43,912 nucleotides of DNA from an uncultured archaeon (lineage in GTDB: Archaea; Hadarchaeota; Hadarchaeia; Hadarchaeales; WYZ-LMO6). A program made the position numbers and the translations under genes. The notes below the pieces were generated by a model that did not search any database, was not told where the DNA came from, and was given only the letters and a program-made list of their open reading frames with translations. Below, piece by piece: positions 30,540 to 38,820 of the stretch (within the stretch, counting starts at the first letter, position 1; each line of letters begins with the position of its first letter). Location: positions 1 through 43,912 of the forward strand of contig CALJER010000026.1 of the NCBI GenBank assembly GCA_938074535.1, given 5' to 3'.

Positions 30540-32156
30540 ATGCCGGAGGATTTCCTGATAGTGAAAGATCTCACCAAGGAGTTCACTCCCGGTCTTCCTG
30601 TGGTTAGAAATATTTCCCTGACCCTCAAGGAGGCCAAGACTTTCGGGCTATTGGGCAAAAGCGGGCAGGGGAAGTCTGTGATCATGCAGTCCATTCGCGG
30701 GATTCCCGAATACGAGCCCACCAGCGGAGAGGTGATCTTCAGGGTGGCCTACTGCCCCAGCTGCCACTGGGTGGAATATCCCTCCAAGGCGGGGGAGGCC
30801 TGCCCCAAGTGCTCCACCAGGATGGAGTTCAGAGAGGTGAATTACTGGGAGGAGCTGAACAGGCAGAGCAGGATCGGGAAGTCTCTGCACGACAGGATAG
30901 CCATCATGCCCCAGAGGGGTTTCTCCCTCTACAGTGAGTTCCCTGCCGTGGAGAACATCAGGAGGATCCTTCTGAGCATAGGCTACCCGGAGGGGGAGGT
31001 GGATCTGAGGGCGGTTGAGCTCCTTTCGGGCGTGAGGCTCCAGCACAGACTCCTTCACCTTGGAAGGGACCTTTCGGGGGGCGAGAAGCAGAGGGTCATC
31101 TTTGCCATGTGCCTAGCCAGGAACCCCCTGCTCTTCCTGGCGGACGAGCCCACCGGGACCCTTGACCCCATCACCAGCGTGGTGGTCTCCGACGTGATAA
31201 AAGAGGCCGTGGAGAAGGACAAAATCTCCCTTCTGCTTACCTCCCACTGGCCCGAGGCCATAAAGATGCTCACCGAGGAGGCCATCCTCCTTGAGAACGG
31301 TGAGGCCGTTATGAGGGGAAAGTCAGAGGACGTGTATAGAGCCTTCATGGAGAAGGTGGAGAAGCTGGAGGTGCAGAGGTTCAAGGGAACAAACCCCGTG
31401 GTGAAGTGCGAGGGCGTGAGGAAATGGTACTACACCTTTGATAGGGGTTTGGTAAAGGCAGTGGATGGGGTTGACCTGGAGATCTATGAGGGGGAGGTCT
31501 TCGGGATAGTGGGGCTCAGCGGTAGCGGTAAGACCACGCTGGCTCACATGATAATAGGTCTCAAACCCGTTACGCAGGGGAAGATCTCCGTCCGGATAGG
31601 GGATGAGTGGATAGACATGGGCATCCCTGGTCCTGACGAGAGAGGCAGGGCCACCGTCTACATGGATATCCTGCATCAGGAGTATACCCTCCACGCCGGG
31701 AGGATCATTTTGGAGAACCTCACAGGGGTGGTGACGGAGCCCCTTCCGGAGGAGGTGAAGACCCAGAGGGCCTACGAGGTCCTGAGGGCGGTCAATTTCA
31801 CCGACCCCGAAATAGACTACCTCCTCTACAAGCTTCCCGACCAGTTGAGCGAGGGTGAGAGGCACAGGGTGTGCATAGCTAGGTCCCTCATGAAGAAGCC
31901 CAAGCTCGTTCTGCTGGATGAGCCCACGGGGACGGCCGATCCCATTACCAGGGTGGAGATAGCCAAGAGCATAAGGAGCGCTAGGGACGCCCTCGGTCAA
32001 ACCTATCTGATCATAAGCCACGACATAGACTTTATGAAGCTGGCCTGCGACAGGGCGGTGTACATGAGGCACGGGAAGATACAGGCGATGGGAGATCCCG
32101 ACGAGATGATCGATCTGATGGTCAAGACAGAGAGGGCGGCCATGGAGAGTGGTTGA
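30540..32156 (+). CDS. atwA: Methyl-coenzyme M reductase activation component A2 (AtwA), double ABC ATPase
   Basis: 538 residues with two ABC ATPase domains and no membrane segment. Domain 1 has Walker A GKSGQGKS, signature LSGGEKQRV and Walker B LFLADEPTGTLDP. Within it, CPSCHWVEYP plus CPKC form a zinc-ribbon insert (about residues 70-97), a trait of AtwA. Domain 2 has GLSGSGKTT, LSEGERHRV and LVLLDEPTGTADP. In methanogens AtwA supplies ATP-dependent reducing power to switch on methyl-CoM reductase (Ni(II) to Ni(I)). No mcr gene is in the window. It heads a unit with a QueG-like Fe-S protein (1-base gap) and a zinc-ribbon protein. Confidence 0.9.
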   Translation: MPEDFLIVKDLTKEFTPGLPVVRNISLTLKEAKTFGLLGKSGQGKSVIMQSIRGIPEYEPTSGEVIFRVAYCPSCHWVEYPSKAGEACPKCSTRMEFREVNYWEELNRQSRIGKSLHDRIAIMPQRGFSLYSEFPAVENIRRILLSIGYPEGEVDLRAVELLSGVRLQHRLLHLGRDLSGGEKQRVIFAMCLARNPLLFLADEPTGTLDPITSVVVSDVIKEAVEKDKISLLLTSHWPEAIKMLTEEAILLENGEAVMRGKSEDVYRAFMEKVEKLEVQRFKGTNPVVKCEGVRKWYYTFDRGLVKAVDGVDLEIYEGEVFGIVGLSGSGKTTLAHMIIGLKPVTQGKISVRIGDEWIDMGIPGPDERGRATVYMDILHQEYTLHAGRIILENLTGVVTEPLPEEVKTQRAYEVLRAVNFTDPEIDYLLYKLPDQLSEGERHRVCIARSLMKKPKLVLLDEPTGTADPITRVEIAKSIRSARDALGQTYLIISHDIDFMKLACDRAVYMRHGKIQAMGDPDEMIDLMVKTERAAMESG

Positions 32157-32157
32157 G

Positions 32158-33000
32158 ATGGCGTACGATGAAGCCCTTACGGAAGAGATAAAGCGCCTGG
32201 CGCTCAGCCTGGGGGCGGACAAGGTGGGGGTGGGGGAAGCAGAGAGGGCGGACAAGACCCCCATGTTTTTCGCGTCTCCCTTCTCCTTCATGAAGGATGC
32301 CAAGGCGGTGGTTTCCCTCTGCATGAGATACCCCGAGGGAGCGCTTGCCTTCTCCAAGGAAGACTTCTTCGTCATTCTCTCCTCCTACGCCTCCGTGAGG
32401 GAGGCCATGCTGAAGAGGCTCAACGAGATAGCCCTGGCCGTCTCCAGGGAGCTCGAGAAGAGAGGATACGGGGCCACCCCGCTGGAGGCCAACCTGCCCG
32501 TGGATGAGAGGCGCTGGGTGAGCTGCCTGCTCTCGCACAGGTACCTTGCCCAGATTTCCGGCCTGGGGGATATAGGCGCCAACAACATGCTCATCACCCC
32601 GGAGTGGGGGCCCAGGGTGGAGCTAGCGAGCGTTATCACCAACGCTCCTCTAAAGCCAGACGGTCCGAAACTGGCGGGCAGGATCTACGAGGAAACCTGC
32701 AAAAACTGCTTCAAATGTGTGGAGGCTTGCCCCACCCAGGCCCTCACCAGGGAAAAGACGCCTCCCTACAACTTCGAGCTGAACAGGTGTCTGTGGGCCA
32801 CCCAGGGCTGGATGATGCTCTCCAAGATTGAGATCCCGCCGGAGGAGTGGATAAGCGCCAGGCCCACCTCGATGGTGATGGTCCCCAAGTACACTGCCAA
32901 GTATCCCTTCATCAAGGTCTACCAGGAGTGGCAGAAGAGGAAAATGGACTTTCCGTGCTGCATCGAGTGCACACTGGCCTGCCCGGTGGGGAAGAGGTAA
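32158..33000 (+). CDS. QueG/reductive-dehalogenase-like 2x[4Fe-4S] protein
   Basis: 280 residues. The C-terminal half has a ferredoxin-type ETCKNCFKCVEACPTQAL and a second cluster motif, CCIECTLACPVGKR. The N-terminal half (EEIKRLALSLGADKVGVGEA, then HRYLAQISGLGDIGANNMLITPEWGPRV) matches the epoxyqueuosine reductase/reductive dehalogenase fold that binds a cobamide. It is shorter than QueG and lacks its C-terminal repeats. The 1-base gap after atwA suggests joint action, perhaps electron delivery to the same target. Epoxyqueuosine reduction is unlikely here because archaea make archaeosine by another route. Confidence 0.8.
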   Translation: MAYDEALTEEIKRLALSLGADKVGVGEAERADKTPMFFASPFSFMKDAKAVVSLCMRYPEGALAFSKEDFFVILSSYASVREAMLKRLNEIALAVSRELEKRGYGATPLEANLPVDERRWVSCLLSHRYLAQISGLGDIGANNMLITPEWGPRVELASVITNAPLKPDGPKLAGRIYEETCKNCFKCVEACPTQALTREKTPPYNFELNRCLWATQGWMMLSKIEIPPEEWISARPTSMVMVPKYTAKYPFIKVYQEWQKRKMDFPCCIECTLACPVGKR

Positions 33001-33009
33001 GGTGAGAGC

Positions 33010-33246
33010 TTGCTGGAGTGTACCTCTTGCGGCTGGAAGGGCCGGGAGGAAGAGACGGCCAAGGTTTACGTATGTCCGGATTGCGGCACGGGGCATCTGA
33101 AGCTCTTTCGTCTTCTCAAGAGAAGGGATGGGAGGTTGCAGTGCCCCAAGTGCACCTGGATAGGGTTGCCTGAAGAGGCACTAAAGGAACCGGAGTGCCC
33201 CAAGTGCGGCAACCCCTATCTGAAGGAGGTCACTGCTACCGTCTGA
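33010..33246 (+). CDS. Small double zinc-ribbon protein
   Basis: 78 residues from TTG 33010, preceded by GGTGAG. Two zinc ribbons are visible: CTSCGWKG with CPDCGTGH, and CPKCTWIG with CPKCGNPY. No catalytic residues are seen. It lies 9 nt after the QueG-like gene and probably belongs to the atwA unit; the AtwA next door carries its own ribbon. It could be an assembly factor or a rubredoxin-like small metal protein. Confidence 0.75.
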   Translation: MLECTSCGWKGREEETAKVYVCPDCGTGHLKLFRLLKRRDGRLQCPKCTWIGLPEEALKEPECPKCGNPYLKEVTATV

Positions 33247-33292
33247 GGACCGGGCGGGCGGAGCTGCGCCATCCATGTCTCAGCGGGAGCCC

Positions 33293-34519
33293 TCACATCG
33301 CGTTTGCCACGAGCTCCGTAAGATCGTATACCCGCAGGGGCAGCTTGGAGGCCTCCACCGCATCGCTCAGGTTTCTCCTGCAGAAGGGGCAGGTGGAGAC
33401 GATGGCCTGGGCCCCTGTCTCCTGGGCTTCCCTGAGTCTTTCCGTCGCGGTCCAGATGGCCCAGTCGGGGTAGGCTGACTTGGCCCCGCCGCCAGCGCCG
33501 CAGCACCACGAAAGCTCCCGGTTGCGGGGCATTTCGGTGAGCTTCACGCCGGGGAGGGCTTTCAGGACGTTCCTGGGGGGCTCAAAGACCTTCTCTTTCT
33601 CCAGCTCGGGGAGGTAAATCGAGACGTGCCTGCCGGAGTGGCAGGGATCGTGGTAGGTCACGTGGAGGTTCAGGGGTTTGGAGAAGCTGAGCTTTCCTTC
33701 TCGCAGGAGGGAATCCAGGAGGTCGGAAGTGGTCAGGATTTCAAAATCGGGTTTTATTCCGAAGAGCTTGGGATAGTCCAGCTTGAGGGTCTTGTAGCAC
33801 CCCGCGCAGGAGGTGATGACCCTCTTTGCACCGGCATCCTTTATGACCTCCACGTTGTGCTTTGCCACTTCCTCCGCCAGCTTCCTCTGCCCGGTGCGGA
33901 GCAGGGGAGAACCGCAGCACCACTCATCCTCTCCCAGCAGACCGAAGTCTATCCCCAGCTTCCTGAAAATTTGCACGGTGGATTGGGCAATCATCTGCTG
34001 GCGGTAGGAGGCGGTGCACCCCACGAAGTAAATGGTCTCAGCCCTCCTCGGATATTTGCTTCCGTTGGCCCAGGCAGCCCGGTTCTGGGCGGGTTCGTAG
34101 TAGGGATTGTGGTTGTTCTTTATGCTCTCTCCGTACTTGGCCTGCACGGGCATGGGTCCCCACCCTATCTCCACCAGGTAGGTGCGGAGATCCTCCATGA
34201 TCTGCACGGTGTCCTCGGCCTTGTATCCCAGCCCGGAGTGGTCTTTGCAGTTCACCGAGCAGGAGCCGCAGAGCGTGCACCCATAGACGACGTTGAGCAG
34301 CCCGTCGGTGGGTCTGGTGATGATGTCCTCGTTGAGCCCCCTCACCAGCTCCATCTTTCCGTAGGAGTAGAAGGCCTCGTGTCCGAAGTAGGTGCCGCTG
34401 GGGCAGTTGTCCATCACCCTACCGAGCTTGTGGTAGTCGCCCACGCTGCAGGCTCTGCAGTGGGCGCAGAGGTAACTTAGCTTATGCCACTTCTTTATCG
34501 TTTCAGTTTTAGGAGGCAC
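33293..34519 (-). CDS. HdrD/GlcF-type iron-sulfur oxidoreductase with two CCG domains
   Basis: 408 residues. An N-terminal Fe-S region has YLCAHCRACSVGDY and YGCTLCGSCSVNC. Two cysteine-rich CCG domains follow: VGCTASYR, WCCGSPLLRTG, SCAGCYKTL, and DPCHSGRH, WCCGAGGGAKSAYP, STCPFCRRN. Such proteins pass electrons between ferredoxin-like clusters and a partner, as in heterodisulfide reductase D or the FeS subunit of glycolate/lactate dehydrogenases. A flavoprotein of the GlcD type is encoded at 35348, so this may be its partner. The start is taken as GTG 34519, because a TTATAAA box at 34541-34547 lies 28 nt upstream inside the longer frame; the longer ATG 34579 lies upstream of that promoter. 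Confidence 0.88.
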   Translation of the reverse strand: MPPKTETIKKWHKLSYLCAHCRACSVGDYHKLGRVMDNCPSGTYFGHEAFYSYGKMELVRGLNEDIITRPTDGLLNVVYGCTLCGSCSVNCKDHSGLGYKAEDTVQIMEDLRTYLVEIGWGPMPVQAKYGESIKNNHNPYYEPAQNRAAWANGSKYPRRAETIYFVGCTASYRQQMIAQSTVQIFRKLGIDFGLLGEDEWCCGSPLLRTGQRKLAEEVAKHNVEVIKDAGAKRVITSCAGCYKTLKLDYPKLFGIKPDFEILTTSDLLDSLLREGKLSFSKPLNLHVTYHDPCHSGRHVSIYLPELEKEKVFEPPRNVLKALPGVKLTEMPRNRELSWCCGAGGGAKSAYPDWAIWTATERLREAQETGAQAIVSTCPFCRRNLSDAVEASKLPLRVYDLTELVANAM

Positions 34520-34540
34520 AAGAATATGGTGCTTGTGTTC

Positions 34541-34547
34541 TTTATAA
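34541..34547 (-). promoter_or_regulatory. TATA box for the HdrD-like gene
   Basis: Read on the minus strand as TTATAAA, 28 nt before the GTG at 34519. It fixes that start and predicts a leaderless message. Confidence 0.6.
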
Positions 34548-34633
34548 GTATTTCGCTTTATGTGTTTTAGAACATGCACAAAGAGGAAGAAAAAGACCTT
34601 TTTTGAGGACGAGAAGGAAGAACATCCGATAAA

Positions 34634-34640
34634 TTTATAA
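34634..34640 (+). promoter_or_regulatory. TATA box for the 34663 gene
   Basis: TTTATAA lies 29 nt before the ATG at 34663, with no ribosome site between. It mirrors the minus-strand box at 34541, giving a divergent promoter pair. Confidence 0.6.
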
Positions 34641-34662
34641 ACGTCCGTGGTAAAAAGAGAGT

Positions 34663-35346
34663 ATGCCTTCGGAGCAGGAGCTGCTTCAGGAAATAGAGCG
34701 CAGAGCCATAGACAACAAGGAAAACGCCCTTCAAGTTCGTGCCGGGAAACTTTCCGGCGACACCGTCATTTACATCGCCTTCTCCCCCTATCTCCCCTGC
34801 CTCATAAGAACGGGTGCCGCGGAGGCCAGGAGCCTTTTCGGGATGAAGGCGGAGATGGCTTGCCACGTGCTGAACGAGGCCAACGAGATCATCTTCTCCT
34901 ACCTGATAAGGTTCGATGAAGGGTACGTCACCGATTACCAGAGATTGGATCTCAACCTCACCCACCCCACCACCGGTACCCCTCTGCGCGATGCCATCAA
35001 GGGGAGGAGCGTTTACTGGAAGAACCCCACTGGGCCGGCCTTTGCGGGAGAAATAGTGGATTCCGTCAGGAAGGACAAAAGTTATAAGCTGTTCACCGGA
35101 GTAGGCTACCTGAAGGACTTCGAGGAGGGCATGGCCATACCGGATGAAAACCTGGAGGCGAAGTGCGCCCTGAACTACGATCTCCTGGAAATAAGGAAGA
35201 GGGCGGCCATCTACCCCATGCCCGCCACCATGAGGGGTTTCTTGCTGATGGGAAGAGCGGACTTTACCGATTGGCTGAGGGAGATCCTGGGAGGGGAGGA
35301 CCTCCTCCCGCTTATTCACACGGTGAGGGAGAGGCTGAGGAGATAG
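34663..35346 (+). CDS. Uncharacterised protein at the head of the redox/CoA cluster
   Basis: 227 residues; I do not recognise a family. No signal peptide, membrane segment or cluster-binding cysteine pattern is present. Notable stretches are TVIYIAFSPYLPCLIRTGAAEARSLFGM, FDEGYVTDYQRLDLNLTHPTTGTPLRDAIKGRSVYWKNP, and AIYPMPATMRGFLLMGRADFTDWLREILGGEDLLP. The mix of conserved-looking aromatic and acidic residues suggests a globular enzyme or binding protein. It is separated from the flavoprotein gene by one base, so it is probably made with it. Confidence 0.8.
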   Translation: MPSEQELLQEIERRAIDNKENALQVRAGKLSGDTVIYIAFSPYLPCLIRTGAAEARSLFGMKAEMACHVLNEANEIIFSYLIRFDEGYVTDYQRLDLNLTHPTTGTPLRDAIKGRSVYWKNPTGPAFAGEIVDSVRKDKSYKLFTGVGYLKDFEEGMAIPDENLEAKCALNYDLLEIRKRAAIYPMPATMRGFLLMGRADFTDWLREILGGEDLLPLIHTVRERLRR

Positions 35347-35347
35347 T

Positions 35348-36820
35348 ATGGAAGCCGAAGTTAAGGACAGGATCCTGGCGCTTCTGCAGGATATCGTGGG
35401 GCCGGAGCACGCCTCCGCGGACCCCGCTCTGCTCATTCCCTATTCCAGAGATCAGCACTGGCCCATAGCCGGCACCCACATGCCGGACTATGTGGTCAGG
35501 CCCAAAACGGTGGAGGAGGTCCAGAAGGTTCTGCGCCTGGCCAACAGGTACAGGATTCCCGTGATACCGGTCAGCAGCAACACCAACATCCGGGGGCTCA
35601 CCATCCCCCACCACGGGGGGATCATGCTGGATCTGAAGAGGATGGATTACCTGGAGATAGATGCAAAGAACAGGGCGGCCGTAGTAGGTCCGGGGGTCAG
35701 CTGTGCCAGGCTGGCGGACGAGGCTGAGAAGTACGGGCTCAGGCCCATCATCCCCGGGGCTCCCTCCACGGTCAACATGCTCTCCAACTGCCTGCTGAGA
35801 GGAGTTTCCAACATAGGCCCCAGGTACGGCCACACCGGCGACCAGGTCCTCGGGATGGAGGTGGTCCTGCCCACGGGGGAGATCCTGTACACGGGGGCGG
35901 CGGCCTTCCCCAACGTGGGGCCCTACTTCAGGTACTTCGGCCCAGACTGGGCGGGTCTCTTCCAGGGGCAGCCCGGGATCATGGGGGTGGTGACCAAGAT
36001 GGCGGTCAGGCTCTACCCCCTCCCCGAGCGCCAGGAGATGTTCATGTGCGGTTTCAACCAGAGGGAGGGCGAGCCGGAGGAGGGCCCCCTGCGCAGGGCC
36101 ATGGCCTTCATGCACGACCTCATGCTCCACGATCCACCCGTCATCACCTTCGGGGTGATCCTCCACTGGGTGGCCGCCGCCATCACCATGGTGGAGAAGA
36201 GGGAGGACATAGACGCCTTCAAGGGGACCCTGGGCGACTGGGTGGTGCTGGGTTCCATCGAGGGCTCCAGGGACTTCGTGAAGTACGCCAGGTCGGTGGT
36301 GGAGAAGGAGATCAAGAAGCACTGGGACAACATAGACGAGGGCAGGGAGGTGGTGCTCATGTCGAAGATGCTGAGGGACGAGCTGAAGGCGGCGCGCAGG
36401 ATCTTCAGGTGGTTCAGGCTGGGGAACTACTACGCTCTGGCCTGGTGGGGGCCGCTGGACAGGTTCGACAGGTACTACTTCGAGGCCCTGAAGGTATGGA
36501 GGGAGCTCGGGATCACGGAGGAGCTTTCCATCGTGGGCATTCCTGCCTACCCCTACGTGGGGCAGCTGACCTATTACGAGTTCGACAGCTTCTGGGACTC
36601 CACGGACGAGAGGAACACGGAGAAGATCAAGAAGTTCACCGAGCTCATGTACCAGAAAATGATCGACTTGGGGATCTACTGCTGGTTCAGACCGTACCCT
36701 GGGGTATACGAGAGCACCATTCCCAGGCTGAAGGGGTGCATGGGCGAGCTCTGGTACAAGGTCAAGAAGCTCCTGGATCCCAACAACATCATGAACCCTG
36801 GCAAGGTCTTCCCCGAGTAG
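35348..36820 (+). CDS. FAD-linked oxidase, GlcD/vanillyl-alcohol oxidase type
   Basis: 490 residues. The PCMH FAD-binding domain is clear: PDYVVRPKTVEEVQKVLRLANRYRIPVIPVSSNTNIRGLTIP, then VVGPGVSCARLADEAEKYGLRPIIPGAPSTV and GHTGDQVLGMEVVLPTGEILYTGA. A C-terminal substrate domain ends RPYPGVYESTIPRLKGCMGELWYKVKKLLDPNNIMNPGKVFP, typical for D-2-hydroxyacid dehydrogenases and 4-cresol dehydrogenase relatives. It would take hydride from a hydroxy acid or phenolic alcohol and pass electrons on, perhaps through the HdrD-like protein divergently encoded at 33293. It is followed after 12 nt by CoA-transferase subunits. Confidence 0.9.
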   Translation: MEAEVKDRILALLQDIVGPEHASADPALLIPYSRDQHWPIAGTHMPDYVVRPKTVEEVQKVLRLANRYRIPVIPVSSNTNIRGLTIPHHGGIMLDLKRMDYLEIDAKNRAAVVGPGVSCARLADEAEKYGLRPIIPGAPSTVNMLSNCLLRGVSNIGPRYGHTGDQVLGMEVVLPTGEILYTGAAAFPNVGPYFRYFGPDWAGLFQGQPGIMGVVTKMAVRLYPLPERQEMFMCGFNQREGEPEEGPLRRAMAFMHDLMLHDPPVITFGVILHWVAAAITMVEKREDIDAFKGTLGDWVVLGSIEGSRDFVKYARSVVEKEIKKHWDNIDEGREVVLMSKMLRDELKAARRIFRWFRLGNYYALAWWGPLDRFDRYYFEALKVWRELGITEELSIVGIPAYPYVGQLTYYEFDSFWDSTDERNTEKIKKFTELMYQKMIDLGIYCWFRPYPGVYESTIPRLKGCMGELWYKVKKLLDPNNIMNPGKVFPE

Positions 36821-36832
36821 GTCGGTGTTAGG

Positions 36833-37867
36833 GTGGCCGAGCCCGACAAACTGATGACGGCCAAAGAGGCCGTTAAAAAGTTTGTGAGGGACGGCTGCAG
36901 CATCACGCTGGCGAACTTCGCCACCTGTGAGCCCTTCGCCCTCGTCCACGAGGTGATAAGGCAGAGGAAGAGGGATCTCTACCTCATCAAGTCCTCGGGC
37001 TTCATGGCCTCGGATCAGTTGCTTGCCGCCGGGTGCCTGAAGAGAATCCTCACCTCCTGGCACCTCCGGATGTCGCCCACCTCCTACTACTCACCCATCG
37101 ACAAGCTCCTGAAGGAGAAGAAGGTGGAGATGGAAGATTACAGCAACTGGACGGTGGCTGCCAGGCTTCTGGCGGGGGCCTGGGGCCTGCCTTTCTTTCC
37201 GGTGAAGGGCAGCTCCCTTCTCCACAGTGATATCTCCAGGGTCAGGAGCTTCGAGGGGGAGAACAAGATGAAGGTGGTGGAGAATCCCTTCAACCCAAAG
37301 GAGAAGGTGGTCCTGGTTCCGCCCCTCAACCCCGACGTGGCCCTCGTTCATGCCCAGCGCGCCGACAGGAACGGCAACGTGCAGCTGTGGGGACCCCTGG
37401 GTGACACGGTGTACGCCGCTCTGGCCAGCAAGGTGATCATCGCCAGCGTGGAGGAGATCGTGGAGGAGGAGAGCATCAGGAGGTCTCCTTTCCTCACGGT
37501 CATCCCAGAGTTCAGGGTCAACGCCCTGGTGCACGAGGAGTGGGGGGCGCACCCCATGGAGTGCCTGGGGTACTACGACATGGACGAGCCCTTCCTCCTC
37601 ATCTGGTACGCCCTGCTCACCAGGAAGATGATGGAGAGCTTCATGGACGAGTGGATCTTCGGGGTGGAGAGCCGCACGGAGTACATAGAGCACTACGTGG
37701 AGAGGTTCGGGATGGAGAAGCTCAACAGCCTGAGGGCCAAGAAGTACCTCTCGGACGCCGTGAACCTGGGATCCACCTTCGAAGGGGACATGAAGAGGTG
37801 GGGAATAGACTGGAGCTTCTTCGAGCAGCCCGTCTCGGAGATGGTGGAGTGGGAGGTGGAGGAATGA
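36833..37867 (+). CDS. Family I CoA-transferase, subunit A (glutaconate CoA-transferase-like)
   Basis: 344 residues. MTAKEAVKKFVRDGCSITLANFATCEPFALVHEVIRQ and KSSGFMASDQLLAAGCLKRI match the N-terminal part of GctA-type subunits. NPFNPKEKVVLVPPLNPDVALVHAQRADRNGNVQLWGP is the conserved family I stretch. The long form and sequence are closer to glutaconate than to acetate or 3-oxoacid CoA-transferases, though members also act on aryl acids. GTG start; its stop overlaps the ATG of subunit B (ATGA). Confidence 0.9.
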   Translation: MAEPDKLMTAKEAVKKFVRDGCSITLANFATCEPFALVHEVIRQRKRDLYLIKSSGFMASDQLLAAGCLKRILTSWHLRMSPTSYYSPIDKLLKEKKVEMEDYSNWTVAARLLAGAWGLPFFPVKGSSLLHSDISRVRSFEGENKMKVVENPFNPKEKVVLVPPLNPDVALVHAQRADRNGNVQLWGPLGDTVYAALASKVIIASVEEIVEEESIRRSPFLTVIPEFRVNALVHEEWGAHPMECLGYYDMDEPFLLIWYALLTRKMMESFMDEWIFGVESRTEYIEHYVERFGMEKLNSLRAKKYLSDAVNLGSTFEGDMKRWGIDWSFFEQPVSEMVEWEVEE

Positions 37868-38820
37868 AGATCAGGATCACCCCGCTGGAGATGCTCGCCT
37901 ATTCGCTGGCCAGGGAGCTCAGGGACGGAGAGGTGGCCTTCGTGGGACAGGGACACCCCATCGTGGCCGCCTGCCTGGCGAAGAAGTTCTTCGCCCCCAA
38001 CCTGAAGATCCTGATGGAGGGAGGGATCTACGGCCCGGAGCCATACCGTCCCCCCTGGCACGTGGCGGACCTCACGGCCACCAGGGGATGTCTGATGCTC
38101 ACGGATTTCGCAGGGGTCTTCCAGTCCATTCTGTCCAGGGGTTTCGTGGACGTGGGGATCCTGGGCTGCTCGCAGGTGGACAAGTACGGAAACATCAACA
38201 CCACGGTGGTGGGCGACTACTTCAGCCCCGTTCTCAGGTTGCCGGGAAGCGGCGGGGGGCACGAAGTCGGGAGCTTCTCGAAGAGGCTCCTCATCACCAT
38301 GGCCGGGGGGAGGTTCGTGGAGAAGCTGGATTACGTGACCACCCCGGGCTGGCTGGAGGGAGGGGATGCCAGGGAGAGGGCGGGCCTGCCCGGGGGCCCG
38401 GCGGCCCTCATAACCAAAAAAGCGATCTTCAGGTTCCATCCCCGGACGAAGGAGATGTACCTGGATGCGAGGTATCCCTGGGTTTCGGTGGAGGAGATAA
38501 GGAAGGAGATCCCCTGGGAGCTGAAGCTGGCCGAAGACGGTGTGAAGGTGGCCCCCCTTCCCAGCCCTGAGGAGCTCAGGTTCATCAGGGAGTTCTCCCC
38601 CCTCACCGCCCTCAGGAGGGACTACTACCTCATGGAGAAGGTCACGGAGAGGCACTGGAGGCTGGAGGCTTCGGATGAGCCCCTCCTCACCAGGATAGTG
38701 GAGATAAGGGACGAGGAGAGGGAGGCCATAAAGAGGAGGATCGCGATGAAGAGGGAGGCGAGGGGGAGCTTCTTCAAGAAGGAAATGGAGAGGTGGAGGG
38801 AGGGCTCAGCGCAGGGGTAG
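37864..38820 (+). CDS. Family I CoA-transferase, subunit B
   Basis: 318 residues. The catalytic glutamate is Glu52 in KILMEGGIYGPEP, close to its position in glutaconate CoA-transferase beta. DVGILGCSQVDKYGNINTTVVGDY, LPGSGGGHEVGSFSKR and KLDYVTTPGWLEGGD are typical. It moves CoA between acids through a glutamyl-CoA thioester. The last ~80 residues (LRRDYYLMEKVTERHW through EMERWREG) extend beyond the common core. It is coupled to subunit A and converges on the AOR gene with a 15-base overlap. Confidence 0.9.
   Translation: MKIRITPLEMLAYSLARELRDGEVAFVGQGHPIVAACLAKKFFAPNLKILMEGGIYGPEPYRPPWHVADLTATRGCLMLTDFAGVFQSILSRGFVDVGILGCSQVDKYGNINTTVVGDYFSPVLRLPGSGGGHEVGSFSKRLLITMAGGRFVEKLDYVTTPGWLEGGDARERAGLPGGPAALITKKAIFRFHPRTKEMYLDARYPWVSVEEIRKEIPWELKLAEDGVKVAPLPSPEELRFIREFSPLTALRRDYYLMEKVTERHWRLEASDEPLLTRIVEIRDEEREAIKRRIAMKREARGSFFKKEMERWREGSAQG

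Noticed and set aside
32158-33000. RamA-type corrinoid activation protein
   Set aside because: Half the expected length and with the N-terminal QueG-like fold rather than the RamA ASKHA-like domain.
35312-37063. 583-codon minus-strand frame opposite the flavoprotein gene
   Set aside because: His/Pro/Val-rich antisense shadow; the plus-strand gene is well supported.
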